This document shows positions 1 through 7,929 of a stretch of 32,621 nt of DNA, piece after piece. A program made the position numbers and the translations under genes. The stretch spans positions 1 to 32,621 of the forward strand of contig CACXQL010000016.1 in assembly GCA_902769805.1 (NCBI GenBank), in the 5' to 3' direction. Each line of letters opens with the position of its first letter. The stretch's first letter is position 1. The stretch is from an uncultured Prevotellaceae bacterium. Its GTDB lineage: Bacteria > Bacteroidota > Bacteroidia > Bacteroidales > Bacteroidaceae. The notes beneath the pieces are model-generated. The model searched no databases and was not told where the DNA came from. It saw only the letters and a program-made list of their open reading frames with translations.

Positions 1-1
1 T

Positions 2-904
2 AACAACAACGAGCTCGTTGCTGTTTATGGCAATTTCGTGAACCGTGCCTTACAGCTTACCAAGAAATACTGGAATGGTCTCGTACCTGCCTGCGGCGAG
101 TGGCTTGACGTAGATCGTCAAGCAATTGAAGAATTTAAAAATGTAAAAAGTAAAATAGAAGAACTGCTCGACCAGTTTAAGTTCCGCGATGCCCAGTTTG
201 AGGCAATGAACCTCGCGCGTATCGGTAACCGTTATATCACGGAGTGCGAGCCTTGGAAGGTTTGGAAAGAAGACCCGAAGCGTTGCGAGACGATTCTGAA
301 TATCTGTCTGCAACTCACCGCCAACCTCGCTATCGCCTTCGAGCCGTTCCTGCCGTTCTCAAGCAAGAAGCTGCGTGAGATGCTGAATCTTGAGAGTTTC
401 GAGTGGGAGCAGTTAGGCAGTACCGACCTGTTAAAGGCTGGTCACCAGCTGGGTGAGCCCAGTCTGTTGTTCGAGAAAATCGAGGACGAGACCATCCAGA
501 AACAACTCGACAAGTTGGAGGCAACCAAGAAGGCTAACGAGGCTGCTACTTACCAAGCTGCCCCTGTCAAGGATACCGTCAGTTTCGAGGACTTTGAGAA
601 ACTCGATATCCGTGTAGGACTTATCAAGGCTTGTGAGAAGGTGAAGAAGTCGAAGAAGCTCTTGCAGTTCACCATTGACGACGGCACAGGTACGGATCGT
701 ACCATCCTCAGCGGCATTGCTGCCTTCTACGAGGATCCCTCTGTCTTGGTCGGCAAGCGTATCCTCTTCGTTGCCAACTTTGCTCCCCGTCAGATGATGG
801 GTATTGAGAGTCAGGGTATGATTCTCTCTGCCGTTGACTTTGACGAGAGCCTCAGCGTGGTGACTACGACAAAAGACGTGAAACCAGGAAGTCAGGTAGG
901 TTAA
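2..904 (+). CDS. metG: Methionyl-tRNA synthetase, C-terminal part (5' end outside window)
   Basis: The reading frame is open from the first full codon at base 2 and begins [16 protein letters not shown], the conserved start of the MetRS anticodon-binding helical domain, so the catalytic Rossmann domain lies upstream of the window. The last ~110 residues (from [14 protein letters not shown] to KPGSQVG) form the EMAPII/Trbp111-type OB-fold tRNA-binding domain, with the typical [18 protein letters not shown] motif. The enzyme charges tRNA-Met in the cytoplasm, and the C-terminal domain dimerises and adds nonspecific tRNA affinity. A start at base 38 would cut a conserved segment, so it is rejected. 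The next gene begins 19 bases after the stop. Confidence 0.97.
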   Translation, partial: NNNELVAVYGNFVNRALQLTKKYWNGLVPACGEWLDVDRQAIEEFKNVKSKIEELLDQFKFRDAQFEAMNLARIGNRYITECEPWKVWKEDPKRCETILNICLQLTANLAIAFEPFLPFSSKKLREMLNLESFEWEQLGSTDLLKAGHQLGEPSLLFEKIEDETIQKQLDKLEATKKANEAATYQAAPVKDTVSFEDFEKLDIRVGLIKACEKVKKSKKLLQFTIDDGTGTDRTILSGIAAFYEDPSVLVGKRILFVANFAPRQMMGIESQGMILSAVDFDESLSVVTTTKDVKPGSQVG

Positions 905-923
905 GCGTTAAAGATTTCGGGTT

Positions 924-1886
924 ATGAAAGATAACACCATTAAGCTGATATCCCATCAGGAAGTCAGGAAGTTAGGTATTACACCTCATCAATGCATAGA
1001 ATGGATTGAGGAGTCGTTCCGCATCAAATATGATGCTACGCTCCCTCCGAAAATCAGTATCCATCCGCAGGGTGACGATTTTTTCAACGCTATGCCCAGT
1101 CTGCTGCCTGCACAGTATGGGCGCTATTGCATCAAGGTGGTACACCGCATTGAAAAAGCGGTACCTTCCTTGGGCAGTGACATTATGCTCTATGACTCCC
1201 GTAGTGGTAATCTGTTAGCTATCATTGATGGAGACTGGATTACAACGATGCGTACCGGTGCTGTTACGGCACTTGCCACACGCCTTTTCAAACGCTCTGG
1301 TGTCAACACCTATTCTATTGTAGGATTAGGAAATACCGCCCGTGCAGCCGCCCTTTGTCTGGCTGCTGATAATGCCGACCAACCCATCATATTCCGATTA
1401 AAAAGGTATAAGGACCAGGCTGAGATCTTTGCCGACCGACTGAAGAATTGTAAGAATGTGACCTGCGAGATTATTGACGATATGAAGGAATTCATCAGCG
1501 AGGCTGATGTCATCATCTCATGCGTCACTTCTGCCAAGGGTTTGTTCTGCGAAGACGACAATGCCTTTCAAAAAGGGGTATTGGTCTTGCCTGTACATTC
1601 CCGTGGATTCCAAAACTGCGACCTTTGTTTCGACAAAGTGTTTGCCGATGATCGTGGACATGTAGAGAACTTCCGATATTTCTCCCAGTTCAAGCGGTTT
1701 GACGAATTGAGCAATGTACTGTTAGGCAAGACTCCTGGTCGAGAAAATGACGAGGAGCGCATTCTCAACTACAACGTAGGGCTCGGTTTGCACGATGCTC
1801 TGTATGCCACGAAGATATACGACCGTTTCGTGTCATCATCCACGGCATTCCATCAGTATAAAGAAGACAAGAAATTCTGGGTTTAG
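924..1886 (+). CDS. Ornithine cyclodeaminase / mu-crystallin family protein
   Basis: This 320-residue protein has the layout of the OCD/mu-crystallin family: an N-terminal substrate/dimer region, Lys71 in CIKVVHR, Arg110 in the DGDWITTMRTGAVTALAT motif, and an NAD(P)-binding fold with GLGNTA at 134-139. Members reduce or deaminate small imino or amino acids (ornithine to proline, ketimine reduction, alanine dehydrogenase, or the SbnB step of siderophore precursor synthesis). The exact substrate cannot be read from the sequence, and no siderophore or opine partner gene lies nearby. It follows metG by 19 bases and is probably co-transcribed with it. Its stop overlaps that of the convergent LicD gene by 4 bases. 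Confidence 0.85.
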   Translation: MKDNTIKLISHQEVRKLGITPHQCIEWIEESFRIKYDATLPPKISIHPQGDDFFNAMPSLLPAQYGRYCIKVVHRIEKAVPSLGSDIMLYDSRSGNLLAIIDGDWITTMRTGAVTALATRLFKRSGVNTYSIVGLGNTARAAALCLAADNADQPIIFRLKRYKDQAEIFADRLKNCKNVTCEIIDDMKEFISEADVIISCVTSAKGLFCEDDNAFQKGVLVLPVHSRGFQNCDLCFDKVFADDRGHVENFRYFSQFKRFDELSNVLLGKTPGRENDEERILNYNVGLGLHDALYATKIYDRFVSSSTAFHQYKEDKKFWV

Positions 1887-2671
1887 TCTTTCCAGTACGC
1901 CTCAAAATGATGTGTCGTCCGCTGGTCTTCGGGCGGCAGTTTCATGTAGTCACCATAGTTACGTCGCAGATAGTCGTCATAACCAATCATCATCTTATAG
2001 GTACGATCCTCAAACTTCACGTCCATCATCTTCTTCATGTCGGCAGCAGGGAAGCTCCCTTTCGTGGTTATTGGCCCTGCCTCTGTCATGTGGCATAAAG
2101 TACCAGTAGGTTTATGACGGACTATCAACCTGTCTATCCATCGGTTCAGCATCCCCACAGAGACAGGCAGCTGACGATAGCATAAGTAAGCAAGACGTGA
2201 GTGCAACGGATTCGACTGTGATATCTTACAGCGACGGATCTTATACAGCAGTTTCTTGAGTCGGAAGATACGCTCACGCTTTTTCATGTCATCAGTCAGA
2301 TAATCGACAGGGAACACGTCGATATACACCCCTATCTCATACCCTTCCGTCTCTTTCTCCACCATCCTCGTACGTTGGTCGACAACCTTCGCAAAAGTAT
2401 AGTAGTAATGAGCCTCCTTCTTGGGATTCAGTACCTTATAACGTCCCTGTTCGTCATGATAGGTCTTCAGGAAACGCTCATAGTCATTACGCATCATATA
2501 GATATCAATATCATCATCCCAAGGGATATACCCTTGATGGCGGACAGCACCGATGAGGGTACCGCTACTGAGAGAATAGCGCAAACCCTGTTCCTCACAA
2601 AAGCGATGGACATCATCCATAATCCCCATCTGGATATCCCTCAACTCCTTAATATCCGTAATCTGCCTCAT
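1883..2671 (-). CDS. LicD family phosphotransferase-like protein
   Basis: The protein has 262 residues from the ATG at 2671. It carries the LicD (nucleotidyltransferase-fold) signature at about 36-56, SGTLIGAVRHQGYIPWDDDI, whose acidic cluster binds metal, and ends with the usual HHFEAYW tail. LicD proteins transfer phosphocholine or other phospho-substituents onto surface glycans; in Bacteroidetes they usually sit in polysaccharide loci. The frame stays open upstream to 2737, but that stretch overlaps the DUF1460 stop and is encoded by a 7-bp repeat array (2685-2719), so the inner ATG at the conserved MRQITDIKELRDIQ is chosen. It is the last gene of the operon starting at 6217. Its substrate is unknown. 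Confidence 0.87.
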   Translation of the reverse strand: MRQITDIKELRDIQMGIMDDVHRFCEEQGLRYSLSSGTLIGAVRHQGYIPWDDDIDIYMMRNDYERFLKTYHDEQGRYKVLNPKKEAHYYYTFAKVVDQRTRMVEKETEGYEIGVYIDVFPVDYLTDDMKKRERIFRLKKLLYKIRRCKISQSNPLHSRLAYLCYRQLPVSVGMLNRWIDRLIVRHKPTGTLCHMTEAGPITTKGSFPAADMKKMMDVKFEDRTYKMMIGYDDYLRRNYGDYMKLPPEDQRTTHHFEAYWKD

Positions 2672-2684
2672 ATCTCTTTCTCGT

Positions 2685-2719
2685 TTTTGACTTTTGACTT
2701 TAGACCTTAGTCCTTCGAC
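2685..2719 (-). repeat. Heptamer array H1 (GTCTAAG/GTCAAAA type), 5 units
   Basis: On the plus strand the units read TTTTGAC, TTTTGAC, TTTAGAC, CTTAGTC, CTTCGAC. The array fills the junction between the DUF1460 stop (2719-2721) and the LicD start (2671). On the sense strand it is the same family as the array at 9588-9671. Confidence 0.85.
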
Positions 2720-3645
2720 TATTCCACCATCCTCCACACCCTGATACCTATATGCTTCGGCTGTTTCTTCTCATACTCATAGAAGGTCTCCTTGCTCATC
2801 AGCACCTTCTTATACAGACTCGACGCATGCAGCAGATGCAGTTTCCCGTTTTTCCAGAAGGCGATACCGATATGTCGCGTATCCAGTCCGTCTCTGTCTG
2901 TCAGCATCGCCACGATGTCACCGTCACGAACCATCGCCAATGGGGTCGATGGATGCCAGTCAAGGTCTCGCTTGAGGATAAAGGGATACTCCTTGCCATT
3001 CGTCTCATCCTCATACTTCTTGATAATAGGTATGAACTCTGGATGGTTCTTCAACTGCTTATACCGCTGAGGATATTTCGACATATAATTGATCTGTACT
3101 TTCTGTATGCCCATAAAAGGAGCATCCATCATCCCGATATCCTTCACTATTCCCAGTTTCACATTATCATCGCCCCACCATGTAAAATAGTGCAGACGTG
3201 AGGTATAGTCTGTCATCTTCCCATCCCGATAACGGATCTTCTCCAGGTTGTTACAATAGTCGTTAAAGGTACGCGCATCCTGTTGATCACAGAGTGAGAG
3301 TGCTAACACTGTCTCCACAAAAGTGGTACAGTCGAGTCCGTGCAGGTTGACTATCAGGTGTTCCTTGTCGCCATTCTCCAATGTACTCCCCACATAAGGC
3401 AGTCCGAGGAATTTCTTACCGAAATACATCATCCTGTTTTCCTTGCCCCGTTGCGTCTTCGCTTCCGTCAACAGTTTCACGACCAGTGCGCTATCCTCTT
3501 TCGTGTATTCTACATCTATATCAATGGTACTTTCTATAGCTATAGTATCTTCCATGGTTTTAGCTTGCTCCGTCTTTGCAGGACCTTTTGCCCCACAACA
3601 GACACACAATAACCAATAACCAATCATCAATAACCAGTATCTCAT
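2719..3645 (-). CDS. DUF1460 family protein (N-acetylmuramoyl-L-alanine amidase-like), exported
   Basis: At 308 residues this is a DUF1460 (NlpC/P60-superfamily cysteine hydrolase) protein. The Cys nucleophile is C106 in HGLDCTTFVE, the family motif YTSRLHYFTWW lies at 147-157, and the probable catalytic His is H258 in DTRHIGIAF. Characterised relatives cleave peptidoglycan peptides or the MurNAc-L-Ala bond, so a periplasmic wall-recycling role is inferred. The N-terminus MRYWLLMIGYWLLCVCCG is a short hydrophobic export signal. It may be a lipoprotein signal, though the lipobox is not canonical. This signal is encoded almost wholly by a heptamer repeat array (3608-3635). The start lies one base after the upstream gene's stop. 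Confidence 0.87.
   Translation of the reverse strand: MRYWLLMIGYWLLCVCCGAKGPAKTEQAKTMEDTIAIESTIDIDVEYTKEDSALVVKLLTEAKTQRGKENRMMYFGKKFLGLPYVGSTLENGDKEHLIVNLHGLDCTTFVETVLALSLCDQQDARTFNDYCNNLEKIRYRDGKMTDYTSRLHYFTWWGDDNVKLGIVKDIGMMDAPFMGIQKVQINYMSKYPQRYKQLKNHPEFIPIIKKYEDETNGKEYPFILKRDLDWHPSTPLAMVRDGDIVAMLTDRDGLDTRHIGIAFWKNGKLHLLHASSLYKKVLMSKETFYEYEKKQPKHIGIRVWRMVE
3608..3635 (-). repeat. Heptamer array H2 (AATAACC), 4 units, encodes a signal peptide
   Basis: Plus-strand units are AATAACC, AATAACC, AATCATC, AATAACC. Read on the minus strand as GGTTATT they encode the YWLLMIGYWLL part of the DUF1460 export signal. Confidence 0.8.
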
Positions 3646-3646
3646 A

Positions 3647-4228
3647 CTACTTTTCTTTTTCTAAATATGCTTTTACCTTCTCCCAGTCAACGTTGACGAC
3701 CTCTGCAGGCGCGCCGAAATCCGTAGCCGTGACTTTCTTGGCCTTATAGTCGAACTTAACCACTACCCTGTCCTCTACACCCACACTGGTAGCATTGAGA
3801 CGGATGACATCGAAGAAGGTCACTTGGTATCTTTTCCCGCTCACGTCTTCCACTATTTCCTCACTATTCTTTTCAGTCTTCTTGTCTTCATAATCTTCTT
3901 GTCCGATATCTAAGAGACATTCATCATTATCCTTGATATACCACATCAACGTATCAACACGGTTGTCATGTGACTCAAGACTACGAATGGTTACCATGGC
4001 AGCTTTCTCCTGCCTTTTCATATCCCAGTAGTAGTAGAGATACACTGCAAAGATTGACGCGAGTACGACGAGGACACATACAACAGGTTGCAACAGACAT
4101 CCAAGGGCAAGTCCCTTAAACCGCTTGCGCTTATATCCATAGACAGGTATCGCCATAGAGGCAATGAGTATGATAAGTGCGGAGACGACCATCACTATCA
4201 CCGTGGTATATTCGTATTCTACTGTCAT
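3647..4228 (-). CDS. Hypothetical membrane protein, two N-terminal helices
   Basis: I do not recognise a named family for this 193-residue protein. It has two hydrophobic segments (about residues 8-30 and 43-68, the second ending FAVYLYYYW) separated by a basic loop (YKRKRFKG). A charged C-terminal domain of about 120 residues follows, with an Asp/Glu-rich stretch (QEDYEDKKTEKNSEEIVED) and a predicted beta-rich end. By the positive-inside pattern the soluble part is probably on the same side as the short N-terminus. It starts 12 bases after the SpoIIE phosphatase stop and ends one base before the DUF1460 start, so it is the second gene of that operon. Confidence 0.75.
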   Translation of the reverse strand: MTVEYEYTTVIVMVVSALIILIASMAIPVYGYKRKRFKGLALGCLLQPVVCVLVVLASIFAVYLYYYWDMKRQEKAAMVTIRSLESHDNRVDTLMWYIKDNDECLLDIGQEDYEDKKTEKNSEEIVEDVSGKRYQVTFFDVIRLNATSVGVEDRVVVKFDYKAKKVTATDFGAPAEVVNVDWEKVKAYLEKEK

Positions 4229-4240
4229 ATTAATCGTCTA

Positions 4241-6217
4241 TTATTTGTTAGTTGTCATTGGTGTGATATACTGGATGGCAAACATAGTCAGGTCATCGCT
4301 CTGCTCTGCCTCACCCACGAACTGCTCCACAGCCTCCTTCATGGCCATGATAAGTGCTTGAGGCTGTCTGACTGCTGTCGCTGCCGTCTGTTGTACACGT
4401 TCCATATCGAACTGGTTATGATGGATATCCTCTGCCTCGTTGAGTCCGTCAGTATAGAGGAAGATGGTCATTCCTGGCTTCATGTCTATCTGTTGACTGG
4501 TGAATGACCAGCCAGCCATGACACCTGCAGGAATATTCGGGTCACAGGACATGATGGTTGTCTCGTCAGCTGTCAACAACAAGGGCATGTTATGACCAGC
4601 GTTCGAGTAGCAGAGATGACCTGTCGCCAAGTCGAGCACGCCAACGAAGATAGTGACGAACATGCTGGTCTCATTATTGTCACTCAGGGCATCATTGAGT
4701 CCTGCCACCATCTTCTCTGGCGATGTCGTGTGGGCAGCGATATTGCGGAAAAGTGAGCGTGTGACAGCCATCACCAAGGAGGCTGGGACACCCTTGCCAG
4801 ACACATCACCAATACAGAAGAAAAGCTTCTCGTCGCGGATAAAAAAGTCATAGAGGTCACCACCCACAGCCTTTGCCGGCATCACCTGTCCATAGATGTC
4901 AATATCATGGCGATCAGGGAAGGCAGGATAGGTCTTGGGCAGCATACTCATCTGGATGCCGTGGGCTATCTTCAGCTCATTCTCCATCGAAGCCTTCGAG
5001 GCTGTCGTATCCTTCAGTTCCTCGATATAGTCTGTCAGTGAGTGTTGCATATTCTCAAAGGAATCACGCAACTGATGTATCTCGTCATGATACTTGATGG
5101 AAGGAAGGGGTGTGTCAAAACGTCCCTGTGCCACCTTGTCGGCAGTATCCGCCAACAACTTCAGAGGCTTGGCGGCATATTTGATGGTGAAACGGCATAC
5201 CAGATAGGTGACAAGAACGACAAACACCACCACAACAATCATATAGATGCCCATGAATATGCTGAAGAAGTCCAACACACCTGCAGGTACTTCTACTGTC
5301 AGTATCCAGTCTGTACCCGCAAGAGGAGTATAGAACAGATAGGCCTTTTGCCTGTTGACCATCAGTGCACAGTCTACTTCCATACTGCTTTTCATACCTT
5401 CCTGCATACCCTTGATTTTATTCTCAGCCTTGCCAGGCTCGTCATAGTCTTTGACATGGTCAAAGAAATTACCCTTCAGGATACGCCATTGTGAAGGATG
5501 CGTCAGGAACGTTCCGTCACGCTGCAACACGTAACTCTGGAATTTCCCGAATATATCAAGAATGATGGCATCCTTTTCGAAAGCCCTGTCTTGTTCTTGC
5601 AGAATCTGCGTCATAAAGTCAAGAGACAGGTCTGCACCTAAGACAGCCACGACACGTCCCTGTTGGTCGTGTATAGGATACAGGTATGCCACCAGTGGGG
5701 TCTTGTCTTCGTTCCTGTCAAAGAAAGGTTTCGACCAGCAGGCTGAGTCCTTGGCTATTGCCTCCGTAAACCATTCACTGCCCAAATAATCATCCACGGT
5801 ATCTGACTGTCGTACCTTTACCTCCATGCTGTCCGTACGCCAAGCATAAGGACAGAACAGTCGTCCTTTCTTGGGATAGTAGTTTTCAACAAAACTGATA
5901 CCACAGCTGCGGATGCGTGGGTTCTGGGTAACCATGCGCTCCATGACACCCTGTAGCTTATCTGGTTGTGACAGGTTTCGCTCAATGTCAAAGATATTAT
6001 TATTGACTGCCACACTGACATCCGACATCACATCACCGATACATCTGTCAGAAGACTGCATGCTGTTATGGAAGCTGTCACCCATAAGGGCTAACATCTC
6101 TCCAGAGTTAAGACTATAGAGCACATACGACAGGAGACTCATCATGACAAGCATCACCAGCATAACCCATCGTGACAGTCTGGCGGCAAAGGAACGGTTT
6201 TTCTTCTTTTTCTCCAT
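4241..6217 (-). CDS. Membrane Cache-HAMP-SpoIIE (PP2C-type) serine phosphatase
   Basis: This 658-residue sensor phosphatase has TM1 at about 17-37, a periplasmic Cache-like sensing domain at about 40-315 (with VAYLYPIHDQQGRVVAVLGADLS), TM2 at about 316-341, a HAMP linker at about 342-400, a short coiled coil with ENELKIAHGIQMSMLPK, and a SpoIIE/RsbU phosphatase domain at about 435-655. Metal-binding motifs are intact: VGGDLYDFF (D454), IGDVSGKGVPASL (D471), SNAGHN and LYTDGLNEAED. Relatives dephosphorylate anti-sigma-factor antagonists in partner-switching pathways. No anti-sigma factor or STAS protein is visible here, so the target is unknown. The ATG at 6217 is chosen because an upstream TTG at 6226 falls inside the promoter -7 box. 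It is the first gene of a four-gene operon. Confidence 0.93.
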   Translation of the reverse strand: MEKKKKNRSFAARLSRWVMLVMLVMMSLLSYVLYSLNSGEMLALMGDSFHNSMQSSDRCIGDVMSDVSVAVNNNIFDIERNLSQPDKLQGVMERMVTQNPRIRSCGISFVENYYPKKGRLFCPYAWRTDSMEVKVRQSDTVDDYLGSEWFTEAIAKDSACWSKPFFDRNEDKTPLVAYLYPIHDQQGRVVAVLGADLSLDFMTQILQEQDRAFEKDAIILDIFGKFQSYVLQRDGTFLTHPSQWRILKGNFFDHVKDYDEPGKAENKIKGMQEGMKSSMEVDCALMVNRQKAYLFYTPLAGTDWILTVEVPAGVLDFFSIFMGIYMIVVVVFVVLVTYLVCRFTIKYAAKPLKLLADTADKVAQGRFDTPLPSIKYHDEIHQLRDSFENMQHSLTDYIEELKDTTASKASMENELKIAHGIQMSMLPKTYPAFPDRHDIDIYGQVMPAKAVGGDLYDFFIRDEKLFFCIGDVSGKGVPASLVMAVTRSLFRNIAAHTTSPEKMVAGLNDALSDNNETSMFVTIFVGVLDLATGHLCYSNAGHNMPLLLTADETTIMSCDPNIPAGVMAGWSFTSQQIDMKPGMTIFLYTDGLNEAEDIHHNQFDMERVQQTAATAVRQPQALIMAMKEAVEQFVGEAEQSDDLTMFAIQYITPMTTNK

Positions 6218-6223
6218 ATTGTG

Positions 6224-6254
6224 CAAAGGTAGTGCAAATCAGAAGAAATACAAA
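6224..6254 (-). promoter_or_regulatory. Bacteroidetes-type promoter of the SpoIIE phosphatase operon
   Basis: On the minus strand, TTTG (complement of 6251-6254), a 19-base spacer and TACCTTTG (complement of 6224-6231) match TTTG-N19/20-TAnnTTTG. Only 6 bases separate the -7 box from the ATG at 6217, so the mRNA should be leaderless or nearly so. Confidence 0.85.
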
Positions 6255-6266
6255 ATAAAATCTTAT

Positions 6267-7700
6267 TTATTTTTGTTTGTTTCTCACAATTCGCCAGCCG
6301 ATGGCAGCGATGAAGACAGACATAAGAGGACTCAGCAGATTAAAGAAGCAATAAGGCAGATACGTCAACGTAGGGACACCCAATACTGTCGCTTGTGTCA
6401 TACCACAAGTATTCCAGGGAATCAGTACAGAGGTCACTGTGGCAGCATCTTCTGTAGTTCGGCTCAGCAGGCGCGACTCATAGCCCTGTAGCTGATATAC
6501 CTCTTTATAAATGTCAGCATTCAATACGATAGAAATGAACTGGTCACCTGTCGCAATGTTCAGGAAGATACCTGTCCCAACTGTCGAGGACACCAGACTC
6601 ACCCTACTGCGTACATAGCGGACGATGACGCTCGTGATACTCTCTATCATCCCGCTGGCAATCATCGCAGCGCCAAAGCACATGGCACAGAGGATGAGCC
6701 ATATCGTATTCAGCATCCCAGCCATTCCATTCGTCGAAATCAGTTCATTTAGCGAAGAAAAGCCTGTGTCAAGGGCAGTAGCACCATAGTATGTAATGGC
6801 GAGTCCACGTGTCAGTGCACTGGCTGATGGCATCGTCTCCCCTGCTATCTCGCAAAGGATCTGAGGTTGAAGAATCAATGCCAAGATACCAGCCATCATA
6901 GACGAAGCAAACAATACGATGAGGGATGGTACCCGTTTGACAATCATAACTCCCGTCAACAGAGGAACGACCAGTGTCCATAGGGAGATATTGAACGTAC
7001 GATCCAGTCCTCCCACATATTCCCCAACATGTAATTCCGCTCCGTTGCCATTACCTAATCCTGCGACAAAGAAGATGATAATGGTGATGAGGAAGGTGGG
7101 GATAGTTGTCAACATCATATAGCGGATATGTACAAACAGATCGGTGCCTGTGGCTGACGAGGCAAGAATGGTCGTATCACTCAGCGGCGACATCTTATCT
7201 CCGAAATACGCTCCAGAGATTATCGCTCCTGCCGTCCATGCCTCAGAGACACCTAAGGCATTCCCGATACCCAGCAAAGCCACTCCGATAGTTGCAATCG
7301 TCGTCCATGAACTACCTGACAGCAGAGATATTAAAGCGCAGATGATACAGGAAGATACGAGGAAAAACTGCGGTGACATGATCTGTACACCATAGTATAT
7401 CAACGTCGGTACGATGCCACTGATCATCCACGAGCCTGCCAGCATACCCACGCACAACAGTATCAGCAAGGTGATGCTCACCTCCCCTAAAGTCGCCTTG
7501 ATTTGTTTTTCAAAAGTCTTCCATGGAGTCCTATACACTACCATCGACAGACTTACACATACAGCCATACCCATCAACAGGGCTATCTGACTGCCTCCGC
7601 TCAGCGAGTCACTGCCAAAGAGCACAATGACAACAGCAAGAAACCCTATCAGTACCACGATAGGGATAATGGCAATCAATGGATGCGGTATCTTCTCCAT
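6267..7700 (-). CDS. nhaC: NhaC family Na+/H+ antiporter
   Basis: The protein has 477 residues with about 11-12 hydrophobic helices. It shows NhaC-family features: SWMISGIVPTLIYYG, LLSGSSWTTIATIGVALLGIG and GAYFGDKMSPLSDTTILAS, the last being the conserved ion-path loop. Relatives exchange cytoplasmic Na+ (or, in some, organic acids such as malate/lactate) for protons, so substrate assignment is by family only. The ATG at 7700 (MEKIPHPLIAI) is chosen; the longer frame to a TTG at 7748 runs through the promoter and is not credible. It is monocistronic: its stop lies just before the -33 box of the next minus-strand promoter. Confidence 0.9.
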   Translation of the reverse strand: MEKIPHPLIAIIPIVVLIGFLAVVIVLFGSDSLSGGSQIALLMGMAVCVSLSMVVYRTPWKTFEKQIKATLGEVSITLLILLCVGMLAGSWMISGIVPTLIYYGVQIMSPQFFLVSSCIICALISLLSGSSWTTIATIGVALLGIGNALGVSEAWTAGAIISGAYFGDKMSPLSDTTILASSATGTDLFVHIRYMMLTTIPTFLITIIIFFVAGLGNGNGAELHVGEYVGGLDRTFNISLWTLVVPLLTGVMIVKRVPSLIVLFASSMMAGILALILQPQILCEIAGETMPSASALTRGLAITYYGATALDTGFSSLNELISTNGMAGMLNTIWLILCAMCFGAAMIASGMIESITSVIVRYVRSRVSLVSSTVGTGIFLNIATGDQFISIVLNADIYKEVYQLQGYESRLLSRTTEDAATVTSVLIPWNTCGMTQATVLGVPTLTYLPYCFFNLLSPLMSVFIAAIGWRIVRNKQK

Positions 7701-7717
7701 ACTTTTCTGTTTCGTTG

Positions 7718-7749
7718 CGAAGGTACGAAGAAATGAGAAGAAAACCAAA
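7718..7749 (-). promoter_or_regulatory. Bacteroidetes-type promoter of nhaC
   Basis: On the minus strand, TTTG (complement of 7746-7749), a 20-base spacer and TACCTTCG (complement of 7718-7725) match the consensus at all but one base (C for T). The ATG follows 17 bases after the -7 box. Confidence 0.75.
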
Positions 7750-7818
7750 CTAAATCTGGTATTTCTCTCAAAATACTACTGAAAGTCGCAAGGATTTCAA
7801 TAGATTGTTATCATCTTA

Positions 7819-7929
7819 TAAGGGCACTTAAGGAATAAAGGAAGCGTCTTTATGAGGAAAAAGTGCCGTTGTTTCAGGGGGAAACAATGGGGGTAACGGG
7901 GTGAAAGTAACGTTCTTTCTGGTGACAAG
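7819..7929 (-). repeat. Degenerate 22-bp tandem array, B type (copy 1)
   Basis: Read on the minus strand, about five consecutive 22-base blocks start at 7929, 7907, 7885, 7863 and 7841. They share a frame of C/GTTTC...CC...ACAACGGCA. The block at 7885-7864 matches the B unit at 23812-23833 at 16 of 22 bases by eye. The array lies just beyond the A-type array and points toward the nhaC promoter. Periodicity is clear; sequence identity is modest. Confidence 0.6.

Noticed and set aside
38-904. metG starting at base 38
   Set aside because: That codon lies within the conserved YGNFVNRA motif, and the frame is open to base 2, so the gene simply enters from outside the window.
1795-2109. Other open frames on the opposite strand of real genes, for example 1795-2109, 2752-3201, 5042-5494 and 27170-27712
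   Set aside because: They overlap well-supported genes, lack ribosome binding sites or promoters, and have no recognisable protein features.
4231-4260. An eleventh heptamer array at the SpoIIE/membrane-protein junction
   Set aside because: Pieces such as TTGTTAG and TTGTCAT suggest a decayed array, but fewer than three units agree.
6218-6226. TTG upstream starts for the SpoIIE phosphatase, nhaC (7748), the flippase (8118) and the secreted protein (22120)
   Set aside because: Each of these TTG codons is part of a consensus promoter -33 or -7 element, so it would lie at or before the transcript start. A conserved ATG follows in each case.
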